In this document: positions 43,735 to 51,238 of the stretch, piece after piece
How positions within the stretch are numbered: position 1 is the first letter of the stretch
Layout of the letters: every line of letters starts with the position of its first letter
Origin: CAJBNH01 sp964447285
GTDB lineage: Bacteria; Myxococcota_A; UBA9042
Assembly (NCBI GenBank): GCA_964447285.1
Contig: CAYURO010000017.1
Span: 28,118 to 92,117 of the forward strand
Direction: 5' to 3'
Length of the DNA stretch: 64,000 bases
Notes under the pieces: generated by a model
The model's database searches: none
Told to the model about the DNA's origin: nothing
What the model saw: only the letters and a program-made list of their open reading frames with translations
Made by a program: the position numbers and the translations under genes

Positions 43735-45756
43735 ATGCATCGTCGCTCCACTGGCCTGAACGCGTCGGTCTCGGTCTTGGTTGCGCTGGCCGCCGCGCTT
43801 TGGTCGCAACCTTCCCATGCCGGCGTGACGTCTACTGTCCCGACGACCGTGCTGGTCGAAGGATCGGTCCAGTCCTCAGCCGGGGGTCCGGCCACCGACG
43901 GGTCCTACGGCCTGACATTTGCAATCTACGGCGACGAGCTGGGCGGCACCGCGGTCTGGTTTGAGGGACCGGTCACCCGAACCGTCAAGGGCGGCGCATT
44001 CGACCACGTGTTGGGTTCCGTCAAACCGCTGACGGCTCAGACCATCGGCACGCTGGGCAAAAACGTCTGGCTGGGCGTCAAAGTCGGCACGGAACCGGAG
44101 ATGCCCCGCCGCCCTCTGCACTCCGTCCTCTATGCGCGCAAGGCAGGCAGCGCCGATGCGATCGGGTGTTCTGGCTGCATCGGTGAAAACCATTTGGCAG
44201 CCAGCGTGCTGCAGCCGTACGCCAAGACGGCCGCTCTGGCCAAGGTCGCGACCACGGGCAAGTATGAGGATCTGGCGGTCGCCATCGACCTCAGCACGTA
44301 CATCAAGACGGCAAGTGTGGCCAAGGTTGCCACGACCGGTGCCTACGCGGACCTCATCGACGAGCCCGACCTGTCCGCTTACGTCAAGTCCGCGGCGCTG
44401 AAGACGGTCGCCAGTTCCGGGGCCATCGAGGACCTCAGTAGCGCCCCAACGCTCGCCAAGGTGGCAACTTCGGGCTCGTACGCCGACGTCACCAAGGCTC
44501 CCACCGTGCCGAAGGTGGGGCAGGTCTGCGGCACCGGTCTCATCCTCCGGGGTTTGATGGCTGACGGCACCTACGACTGCATCCGCGCCACCGACGAGTC
44601 GCTGCTGCCCCCCGATGGCTTGGACGAAATCTCCAACGGCTTCATCAGCAACGAGTTCCTGGACTCTATCCCGGGACCAGCCGGTGTCGCGATCTTGGAC
44701 AACAATCCGATCGGCAAGGCCATCGAGCTGGTCGTCGACGATATCGGTGTCGCGAAGGACCTCGCGGTCAAGGTCGACTTGGTCAACACCAAGATCAACA
44801 CGCTGCAAGTCTTCCTCTACGACCCCGAGAACAACGAGTACGTCCTGCACGACAAGACCGGAGCCGGCACGGTCCTGAAGACCTCGTGGCCCACGCCGAC
44901 CAAGACCGTCAGCGGCGACCTCGGCTCCTGGGTCGGCAAGAACCCCAAGGGCAAGTGGATCCTCAAGACCATCGACTCCGACTTCTTGAACAACGGCAAC
45001 GACGGTCAGGTCAACAGCTGGTCGATCGAGCTGACGACCGCGTCCAACAAGAAGGCGCACGTGACCTCGTGGTTGACCGCGACGGGCAGCGTGACAGCGA
45101 AGAATCTGGTCTCGTTCCCGCCGACGATGCCTGAGACGGCGATGTACCGTTGGAACGTCTGGACCACCTACGACTTTGCCCAAGGCTGGATGGCGGGCAA
45201 CGACGCGACCCTCTTCGGCGGCATCAACCCCAGCACCTGGGGCGACGGCCAGGTCTACGCGGGCAGCCTCTCCTCCGACAAGGCCGTGTTGCGGACCTTG
45301 TTCAACCAAAAGGCGTACCAAGCGCCCAACGCCGTGGTGCACATGGGCACCTACCGCGACCACTTCTCTCCGACCGGCGGCCGCTTTGCAGGCGCCCTGT
45401 TCCGCATCAAAAACACGACCGCCAGCGCCATCAACTGGACGCCCCGCTTCTACTTTTCGTCCAACTATGGCTACTTCTACGAGTACGCAAGCGCCGCGCT
45501 GAACGGCTCGACCGTCTGGACGTACACTGCCAACTGCTGGTCATGCGACGGGTCCGTGACCATGACGATCCCGCCCAACCGCACCAGCACCGCTGTCTTC
45601 ATCTCCGCCGGCGGCCCCGTGTTCTTCAACGGCAGCGCGAACTACGGCATCCTGCGGCCGCTGGTCCTTGCCTTCCACAGCAACAGCCTGACGTTGCCGG
45701 CAGGGCTTGAGTACGTGGATGACCTGAACACGGCGGCGAACGGGTGGACCGACTAG
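43735..45756 (+). CDS. Secreted protein with tail-fibre-like repeats and a proprotein-convertase P domain
   Basis: 673 residues with a Sec signal peptide (SVSVLVALAAALWSQPSHA). Residues 30-150 hold a beta-rich domain with a PRRPLHSVLYARKA end, of a kind often seen ahead of tail-fibre-like repeats. Next come about four copies of the 'xxAKVATTGxYxDL' unit, where Lys-Val-Ala is followed by Gly-x-Tyr-x-Asp, as in tail-fibre shaft repeats. A P domain follows (residues about 320-440: AIELVVDDIGVAKDLAVKVD ... NPKGKWILKTIDS), as in kexin and metalloprotease C-termini. A C-terminal beta-rich region of about 220 residues ends the protein. No catalytic domain is present. The ATG at 43735 begins a good signal peptide. 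Confidence 0.8.
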   Translation: MHRRSTGLNASVSVLVALAAALWSQPSHAGVTSTVPTTVLVEGSVQSSAGGPATDGSYGLTFAIYGDELGGTAVWFEGPVTRTVKGGAFDHVLGSVKPLTAQTIGTLGKNVWLGVKVGTEPEMPRRPLHSVLYARKAGSADAIGCSGCIGENHLAASVLQPYAKTAALAKVATTGKYEDLAVAIDLSTYIKTASVAKVATTGAYADLIDEPDLSAYVKSAALKTVASSGAIEDLSSAPTLAKVATSGSYADVTKAPTVPKVGQVCGTGLILRGLMADGTYDCIRATDESLLPPDGLDEISNGFISNEFLDSIPGPAGVAILDNNPIGKAIELVVDDIGVAKDLAVKVDLVNTKINTLQVFLYDPENNEYVLHDKTGAGTVLKTSWPTPTKTVSGDLGSWVGKNPKGKWILKTIDSDFLNNGNDGQVNSWSIELTTASNKKAHVTSWLTATGSVTAKNLVSFPPTMPETAMYRWNVWTTYDFAQGWMAGNDATLFGGINPSTWGDGQVYAGSLSSDKAVLRTLFNQKAYQAPNAVVHMGTYRDHFSPTGGRFAGALFRIKNTTASAINWTPRFYFSSNYGYFYEYASAALNGSTVWTYTANCWSCDGSVTMTIPPNRTSTAVFISAGGPVFFNGSANYGILRPLVLAFHSNSLTLPAGLEYVDDLNTAANGWTD

Positions 45757-45821
45757 GCCCGACCCGCTGCTACGCCCTGCGCCTCCGACAACCTCAACTG
45801 CACGTTGCCAACGGATGACCG

Positions 45822-46094
45822 TCAAGTCTGGGGAGGTTCCGTCTTTGCGTGCACCTGCTCGAGGTCGACCGGCTCGCCTCCGTCGGCCATGGTGACACCC
45901 AACCCTTCGCTTTCAAACCGCTTGGGGTCAATCACGGCATCCCTACGTGCGCGACGGTGGCGGAAGAGTTCGACGACGATTCCCGCGAACACCGTCACCA
46001 CCGCGCCGACTGCCAGCAGTCCGAACACCGCGTTCGTGATGTTCCGTTGAAGCGATTCCGGCTGCCGCCAGGCACGTAGCAAGCTGTCCCACAT
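45822..46094 (-). CDS. Small single-TM protein divergent from rex
   Basis: 90 residues from the ATG at 46094 (GGGAGAAGG upstream). One TM helix (NAVFGLLAVGAVVTVFAGIVVELF, residues about 22-45) is followed by a basic RHRRARRD segment and an acidic tail. The topology is N-outside, C-inside by the positive-inside rule. A longer in-frame start at 46337 runs through the rex promoter and was rejected. It is divergent from the Rex-controlled operon, so the two may share regulation. No family was recognised. Confidence 0.6.
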   Translation of the reverse strand: MWDSLLRAWRQPESLQRNITNAVFGLLAVGAVVTVFAGIVVELFRHRRARRDAVIDPKRFESEGLGVTMADGGEPVDLEQVHAKTEPPQT

Positions 46095-46273
46095 GGCCTT
46101 CTCCCATTCGCCGGGCAACTGGCCACCGGTGCGCGATCCAGTTATCCCGGCCAGTGCATTCACGCAAGGGCACCTCGGACGATTCACATTGTGCCGGTTT
46201 TGCCAGTGGTCTTCGATGGGATGGCTGGGGTGAGCGTGTAGCAACTTCCATGGTTCGCGGCGCGGCGGTGCGC

Positions 46274-46302
46274 TTGACAAGTCGGTCGGGAGGGCGCATG
46301 TT
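46274..46302 (+). promoter_or_regulatory. Promoter of rex and the hydrogenase operon
   Basis: TTGACA at 46274-46279, a 17-base spacer, then CATGTT at 46297-46302 (a weak -10). The predicted start is near 46309, immediately before the Rex operator. Confidence 0.5.
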
Positions 46303-46312
46303 CCAACTCGCA

Positions 46313-46330
46313 CTGTGATTCTGTTCACAA
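46313..46330. promoter_or_regulatory. Rex operator (CTGTGATTCTGTTCACAA)
   Basis: TGTGA-N6-TCACA with outer bases matching the Rex consensus TTGTGA-N6-TCACAA at all but one position. It lies 44 bases before the GTG of rex and just downstream of the predicted start site, where bound Rex would block transcription. Rex binds when NADH is low relative to NAD+. Confidence 0.8.
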
Positions 46331-46374
46331 TGCACACGGATTCACAGCCCGATACTCACAGCCCGGAGGTTCCT

Positions 46375-47004
46375 GTGGTCGCCCACCGCACCATCGAACG
46401 CCTGAGCGTGTACCGCCGAATCGCGACGCTGATGCACGGCAAGGGGACGATGCACGTCTTCTCACACGAGCTGGCGGCCCGCTCAGGATCCACCGCTGCT
46501 CAGGTCAGGCGCGACCTGATGCTTGCCGGCGTCACGGGCAGTCCGGCGAAGGGATACCTGGTGTCCGCGTTGATTGCCCGAGTCAACGCCGTCCTGGACC
46601 ACCCGGAGGGCTTGCAGGTTGCGCTCATCGGCGTCGGCAACTTGGGCCGAGCGTTCCTTGCCTACTTCTTGGGGCGCAAAGCCAACTTGAACATCGTCGC
46701 CGCCTTCGACGCCGACCCGGCCAAGGTGGGGCGGGTCATCCAGGGCTGCCGATGCCTGCCCATGCAAGACCTGGTGCCCACTTGCCGCAGCCTTGGCGTG
46801 CACGTCGGCCTCGTCACGGTTCCGGCCGACCAGGCGCAGGCGGTCACCGATGCGCTGCTTGAGGCAGGCGTCCGCGGCATCCTCAACTTCGCGCCGGCCA
46901 AGATCCGCGTCCCGGAAGGCGTGTTCGTCGAGCACGTGGACATCACGGCGCTGGTCGAGAAGGTCGGGTACTTCGCTGCCCGCCAGAACAAGGAGACCCC
47001 ATGA
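46375..47004 (+). CDS. rex: Redox-sensing transcriptional repressor Rex
   Basis: 209 residues from GTG 46375, chosen because GGAGG lies 5 bases upstream and the length matches the family (about 210). Starts at 46315 or 46330 would run through the operator. The N-terminal winged helix holds TIERLSVYRRIATLMHGKGTMHVFSHELAARSGSTAAQVRRDLM. The Rossmann domain has GVGNLG (86-91), then AAFDADPAKVG and VPADQAQAVTDALL. Rex senses NADH/NAD+ and here appears to autoregulate and control the downstream hydrogenase genes. Its stop overlaps the hydC start (ATGA). Confidence 0.95.
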   Translation: MVAHRTIERLSVYRRIATLMHGKGTMHVFSHELAARSGSTAAQVRRDLMLAGVTGSPAKGYLVSALIARVNAVLDHPEGLQVALIGVGNLGRAFLAYFLGRKANLNIVAAFDADPAKVGRVIQGCRCLPMQDLVPTCRSLGVHVGLVTVPADQAQAVTDALLEAGVRGILNFAPAKIRVPEGVFVEHVDITALVEKVGYFAARQNKETP

Positions 47005-47465
47005 GCGCGGTCGAGCAAGTCGTCGCCCAGTACCCCGGCGCGGCGCGTGACAGCCTGATCCCGATCCTGCAGGCCGTCCAGGAGGTCGACGGCTACCTGT
47101 CGCGTGAGGCCGTCAGCGTCATCGCCCGGCACCTGCAGCTGGCGCCCAGCAAGGTGTACGGCGTCGCGACGTTCTACAACCAGTTCCGCTTCCAGCCGAA
47201 AGGCCGCTTCCACGTTCAGGTCTGTCGGGGCACTGCCTGCCACGTCAAGGGCTCGGCGGCGGTGCTGGAGTCGCTGAAGCGGACGCTGAAGCTGGAGCCG
47301 GGTCAGACGGCGCGGGATGGGTCGTTCAGCCTCGAGGTCGTGGCGTGCATCGGCGCGTGCGGCTTGGCGCCGGTGCTGAGCGTGAACGGCGAGATCCACG
47401 CCGGCGTCGCACCGGACAAGGTCAACGGCATCCTGGGCGTGTACCGAAAGCGGGTCGCAGATTAG
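47001..47465 (+). CDS. hydC: NuoE/HydC-like [2Fe-2S] hydrogenase subunit
   Basis: 154 residues, thioredoxin-like [2Fe-2S] ferredoxin fold. The four ligands are C75 and C80 (VCRGTACHVKGS) and C116 and C120 (ACIGACGLAP), the NuoE arrangement. The N-terminal helical bundle (ARDSLIPILQAVQEVDGYLS ... YGVATFYNQF) is also family-typical. In bifurcating hydrogenases this gamma subunit works with the NuoF-like subunit in electron transfer with NAD. It starts in an ATGA overlap with rex. Confidence 0.93.
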   Translation: MSAVEQVVAQYPGAARDSLIPILQAVQEVDGYLSREAVSVIARHLQLAPSKVYGVATFYNQFRFQPKGRFHVQVCRGTACHVKGSAAVLESLKRTLKLEPGQTARDGSFSLEVVACIGACGLAPVLSVNGEIHAGVAPDKVNGILGVYRKRVAD

Positions 47466-47478
47466 CGAGGTGGATGGA

Positions 47479-49467
47479 ATGATTCCCGAATGCAAGGATC
47501 TGGCGTGTGATGCCTGCCACCCCGAGGGGGAGCTGCCCTGCCCGCGTCTGGCGGACCACGTGCTCGCGGCGACGCGTGCGGGACCGGCCCCCGACGCCAC
47601 GACCGTCGCGCTGCTGGCGGCCCTGAGACGCGAGGATGTGCTGCGGCCTACCGTGTACGTCGGCACCGGCACGTGCGGCTTGGGTGCGGGCGCCGGCAGG
47701 ACGGTCGCAGCGGCATTGGCATGGCTGAACGAGCACGGCGTCGAGGCCGATCTGGTCGAAGTCGGCTGCATCGGCTACTGCTCGGCCGAGCCCCTTCTGG
47801 ACGTTCAGCTTCCGGGCCGCCCCCGTCTGTCGTTCACCCACGTGACGCAGGAGAAGGTCGCAGAAGTCCTGGAAGGTACGCTGGCCGGCACGCCACCCAC
47901 CCACGACGTGCTGGGGCAGTTCCGCGCGCCCGCCCACGAGCCCTGGGCCGACCTGCCGTGGCTGGACGAGCACCCGTTCTTCGCGCCGCAAATGCGCTGG
48001 GTGCTGGCCGGTTGCGGGAACATGGACCCCAAGCGTATCGAAGAGGCCATTGCCCACGGTGCCTGGCGGTCGATGGCGGCCATGCTGCACGGACAGACGC
48101 CGGCGGAGGTCTGCGACACAGTCGACCAGGCCGGGCTGCGTGGACGCGGCGGCGGCGGCTTTCGCACCGGAGTGAAGTGGAAGATGGCGCTGGCGGCCGA
48201 GGCTGACCGCAAGTACCTGATCTGCAACGCGGACGAGGGCGACCCCGGCGCCTTCATGGACCGCGCCGTCATCGAGGGGGACCCGCACCGTCTGCTCGAA
48301 GGCATCGCCATCGCGTCGTACGGCATCGGCGCTTCCAAGGCGTACGTCTACATCCGCGCCGAGTACCCTTTGGCGATCAAGCATCTGGAGATCGCCATCC
48401 GCCAGGCCAAGGCCTACGGGCTGCTGGGCCCCGACATCCTGGGAAGCGGCTTCAATCTGGAGGTCGTGATCAAGAAGGGCGCCGGCGCCTTCGTGTGCGG
48501 CGAGGAAACCGCCCTGATCCACAGCATCGAAGGCAAGCGCGGCATGCCCCGGCCCCGGCCGCCCTACCCCACAGAGCGCGGCCTGTTCGGCAAGCCAACC
48601 GTCATCAACAACGTCGAGACGCTGGCCAACCTGCCCTCGCTGCTGACGATGGGCTGGCAGGCGTTCGCCGCGGTCGGCACGGCCAACTCCAAGGGCACCA
48701 AGGTCTTTGCGCTGTCGGGCAAGGTCGAACGGACGGGGTTGGTGGAAGTCGCGATGGGCACCCCACTGCGCGACATCGTGTTCGGCGTCGGTGGCGGTTG
48801 CCCCAACGAAAAGCGGTTCAAGGCCGTGCAGATCGGCGGCCCGTCCGGCGGCTGCATCCCCGACCAGCACATGGACATCCTGGTCGACTATGACGAGCTG
48901 AAGACCGTAGGCGCGATGATGGGTTCCGGCGGCCTGGTGGTGATGGACGAGAACACGTGCATGGTCGACGTGGCCAAGTTCTTCATGGACTTCATCCAAC
49001 GCGAGTCGTGCGGCAAGTGCATCCCGTGCCGCGAGGGCACGCGGCGAATGCTCGAGACGCTCGAACGCATCACCCGCGGTCGGCAGGCCGAGACGGGCAC
49101 CGACGCCCTCGAGCGTTTTCAAGGCGTGCTGTACCTGGAACGGCTGGGCGGCGTGATCAAGGACACCAGCCTGTGCGGTCTGGGACAGTCGGCGCCCAAC
49201 CCGGTGCTCTCGACGCTGCGGTGGTTCAAGGAAGAGTACGAAGAGCACGTGTTCGACCGGCACTGCCGCGCCGGTGCCTGCACGGATCTGCTGACGTTCT
49301 CGATCGATCCCGACCTGTGCAACGGCTGCACGCTGTGCGCCCGCCGCTGCCCGTCCGGTGCCATTCTGGGGACGGCCAAGAGCCCCCACTACATCGTCGC
49401 CGAAAAGTGCGTGCGCTGCGGCACCTGCCTGACCGACTGCAGGCGCCACGCGGTGGTGGCAGCCTAG
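47479..49467 (+). CDS. hydB: NuoF/HydB-like NADH-binding hydrogenase subunit
   Basis: 662 residues. The N-terminal thioredoxin-like domain keeps C66 and C97/C101 (GCIGYC). The NuoF core has GLRGRGGGGFRTGVKWK (FMN/NAD site), CNADEGDPGAFMDR and FVCGEETALIHSIEG. The SLBB region leads to the [4Fe-4S] site SCGKCIPCREGTRR. Two further [4Fe-4S] motifs end the protein (CNGCTLCARRCPSG and CVRCGTCLTDC). This is the full HydB layout of NAD(H)-dependent, electron-bifurcating hydrogenases. The ATG at 47479 has GAGG upstream; a GTG at 47470 adds 3 residues. Confidence 0.95.
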   Translation: MIPECKDLACDACHPEGELPCPRLADHVLAATRAGPAPDATTVALLAALRREDVLRPTVYVGTGTCGLGAGAGRTVAAALAWLNEHGVEADLVEVGCIGYCSAEPLLDVQLPGRPRLSFTHVTQEKVAEVLEGTLAGTPPTHDVLGQFRAPAHEPWADLPWLDEHPFFAPQMRWVLAGCGNMDPKRIEEAIAHGAWRSMAAMLHGQTPAEVCDTVDQAGLRGRGGGGFRTGVKWKMALAAEADRKYLICNADEGDPGAFMDRAVIEGDPHRLLEGIAIASYGIGASKAYVYIRAEYPLAIKHLEIAIRQAKAYGLLGPDILGSGFNLEVVIKKGAGAFVCGEETALIHSIEGKRGMPRPRPPYPTERGLFGKPTVINNVETLANLPSLLTMGWQAFAAVGTANSKGTKVFALSGKVERTGLVEVAMGTPLRDIVFGVGGGCPNEKRFKAVQIGGPSGGCIPDQHMDILVDYDELKTVGAMMGSGGLVVMDENTCMVDVAKFFMDFIQRESCGKCIPCREGTRRMLETLERITRGRQAETGTDALERFQGVLYLERLGGVIKDTSLCGLGQSAPNPVLSTLRWFKEEYEEHVFDRHCRAGACTDLLTFSIDPDLCNGCTLCARRCPSGAILGTAKSPHYIVAEKCVRCGTCLTDCRRHAVVAA

Positions 49468-49512
49468 CGAGACAGTCCCCGGAACGCGGGCCAGAGGAAC
49501 CAGGAGGCGAAC

Positions 49513-51234
49513 GTGATCCGCATCGAAGCCAACGACAAGGTGATCGAGGGCAAGGCAGGCGAGACGCTGCTGACGACGCTGCGCAGGGGCGGCATCCACA
49601 TCCCCACCCTGTGCCATCTGGAGGGCCTGCTGCCCAGCGGTGCGTGCCGGATGTGCGTGGTCGAGGTCGAGGGCCAGAACGGCCTCGTCCCCAGCTGCGC
49701 CTTTCCCGTACACGATGGCATGAAGGTCCACACGCACACGCGACGCGCCACACGCGCCCGCAAGACCATCATCGAGCTGCTGCTGGCCAACCACCCCGAT
49801 GACTGCCTGTACTGTTCCCGCAACAAGGACTGCCAGTTGCAGGACATGGCAGCCGAGCTGGGCGTGCGGCAACGGCGCTACTCGGGCGGCCGGTGCGTCG
49901 CGCGCCCCGACATCTCGAGCCTGTCGGTCGTGCGCGAGCCCGCCAAGTGCATCCTGTGCGGCAAGTGCGTGCGCGTGTGCGAGGAAGTGCAGAGCGTGTC
50001 GGCCATCGACTTCATCGGCCGTGGCTCGCACACCAAGGTCGGCCCCGCGTTCGACACCGGCCTGCACGTGTCCAGCTGCGTCGACTGCGGCCAGTGCATC
50101 CTCGCCTGCCCGACCGGCGCGCTGTCGGAACGCAGCAGCTTCAAGAACATCCTGTCCGCCATCGACGACCCCAAGAAGCACGTGTTGGTGCAGCACGCGC
50201 CCGCCGTGTCGGTGACGCTGGGCGAGCTGTTCGGTGCCAAGCCGGGCGTCGACGTCGCGGGACTGATGACGGCGGCGCTGCGACGGCTGGGCTTTGACCG
50301 CGTGTTCGACACCAGCTTCGCCGCCGACCTGACCATCATGGAAGAGGCAAGCGAGCTGGTGCAGCGCATCACGCAGAACCAGCCGATGCCGATGTTCACC
50401 AGTTGCTGCCCGGCGTGGGTCGACTTTGCCGAGCAGAACTTCGCAGACCTGCTGCCCAACCTGTCGACCTGCAAAAGCCCGCAGCAGATGCTGGGCGCGG
50501 TGCTGAAGTCTTGGTACGCCAAGCGCGAAGGTTTGGACCCCAAGGACATCTTTACCGTGGCCGTGATGCCCTGCACGGCCAAGAAGACCGAGGCCCGCAC
50601 CCACGGCATGGACCACGATGGCGTGCCCGACGTCGACGCAGTGCTGACCACCCGCGAGCTGGCCCGTATCATCCGAATGCGCAACATCGACCTGGCCTCG
50701 CTGGAACCCGAAGCGGCCGACACGCCATTCGGCGGCCGATCGACGGCGGGCAAGCTGTTCGGTGCCTCAGGTGGCGTGATGGAAGCCGCGATTCGCACGG
50801 CCCATGTCATGGTCACCGGCAAGGAGATGGACAACCTGAAGGTCCAGGCGGTGCGAGGGATGCAGGGCGTCAAGGAAGGCCGGGTGAAGATGGGCGATCT
50901 CGAGATCGGCGTCGCCGTCGTCAGCGGTCTGGCCAACGCCCGCAAGCTGGCCAACGAGGTGCGCGCCGGCCGCAAGGACATCCAGTTCATCGAGGTCATG
51001 GCCTGCCCCGGCGGTTGCATCAATGGCGGCGGGCAACCCATCGGCGCCGACATCGAAGCCGTCAAGGCGCGGGCCCAAGCGCTGTACCTGATCGACCGCG
51101 ACGGCGACATCCGCACCTCGCACGCCAACCGCGACGTCCAAAGGCTATACGACGAGTTTCTGGGCAAGCCGCTGGGACACGAGAGCCACCGGTTGCTGCA
51201 CACCGAATTCAAGGCGAGAACCGCTGGGGAGTAA
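49513..51234 (+). CDS. hydA: [FeFe]-hydrogenase catalytic subunit (M3 type, HydA)
   Basis: 573 residues from a GTG with AGGAGG upstream. The N-terminal [2Fe-2S] ligands are C34, C45, C48 and C62. The His-ligated [4Fe-4S] site is H94, C98, C101 and C107. Two ferredoxin clusters have ligands C146/C149/C152/C156 and C189/C192/C195/C199. All H-cluster motifs are intact: L1 TSCCPAW (C298, with C299 as proton relay), L2 MPCTAKKTE (C354), L3 FIEVMACPGGC (C498 and C502). It lacks the extra C-terminal [2Fe-2S] domain of the Thermotoga enzyme. With HydB and HydC it should interconvert H2 with NADH and ferredoxin. Maturases HydE, HydF and HydG are not in the window. Confidence 0.96.
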   Translation: MIRIEANDKVIEGKAGETLLTTLRRGGIHIPTLCHLEGLLPSGACRMCVVEVEGQNGLVPSCAFPVHDGMKVHTHTRRATRARKTIIELLLANHPDDCLYCSRNKDCQLQDMAAELGVRQRRYSGGRCVARPDISSLSVVREPAKCILCGKCVRVCEEVQSVSAIDFIGRGSHTKVGPAFDTGLHVSSCVDCGQCILACPTGALSERSSFKNILSAIDDPKKHVLVQHAPAVSVTLGELFGAKPGVDVAGLMTAALRRLGFDRVFDTSFAADLTIMEEASELVQRITQNQPMPMFTSCCPAWVDFAEQNFADLLPNLSTCKSPQQMLGAVLKSWYAKREGLDPKDIFTVAVMPCTAKKTEARTHGMDHDGVPDVDAVLTTRELARIIRMRNIDLASLEPEAADTPFGGRSTAGKLFGASGGVMEAAIRTAHVMVTGKEMDNLKVQAVRGMQGVKEGRVKMGDLEIGVAVVSGLANARKLANEVRAGRKDIQFIEVMACPGGCINGGGQPIGADIEAVKARAQALYLIDRDGDIRTSHANRDVQRLYDEFLGKPLGHESHRLLHTEFKARTAGE

Positions 51235-51238
51235 GGCC

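Larger units (their letters stand above)
46095..46374. other. Divergent control region of the hydrogenase operon
   Basis: 280 bases between the small TM gene and rex. The right part holds the rex promoter and Rex operator listed separately. The left part (46095-46270) shows no clear second operator; TTCACATTGTG near 46189 is only a half-site. Confidence 0.5.

Noticed and set aside
46315..46374. Upstream start for Rex at 46315 or 46330
   Set aside because: Would place the start inside or next to the Rex operator and adds a poorly conserved leader. GTG 46375 has the ribosome site.
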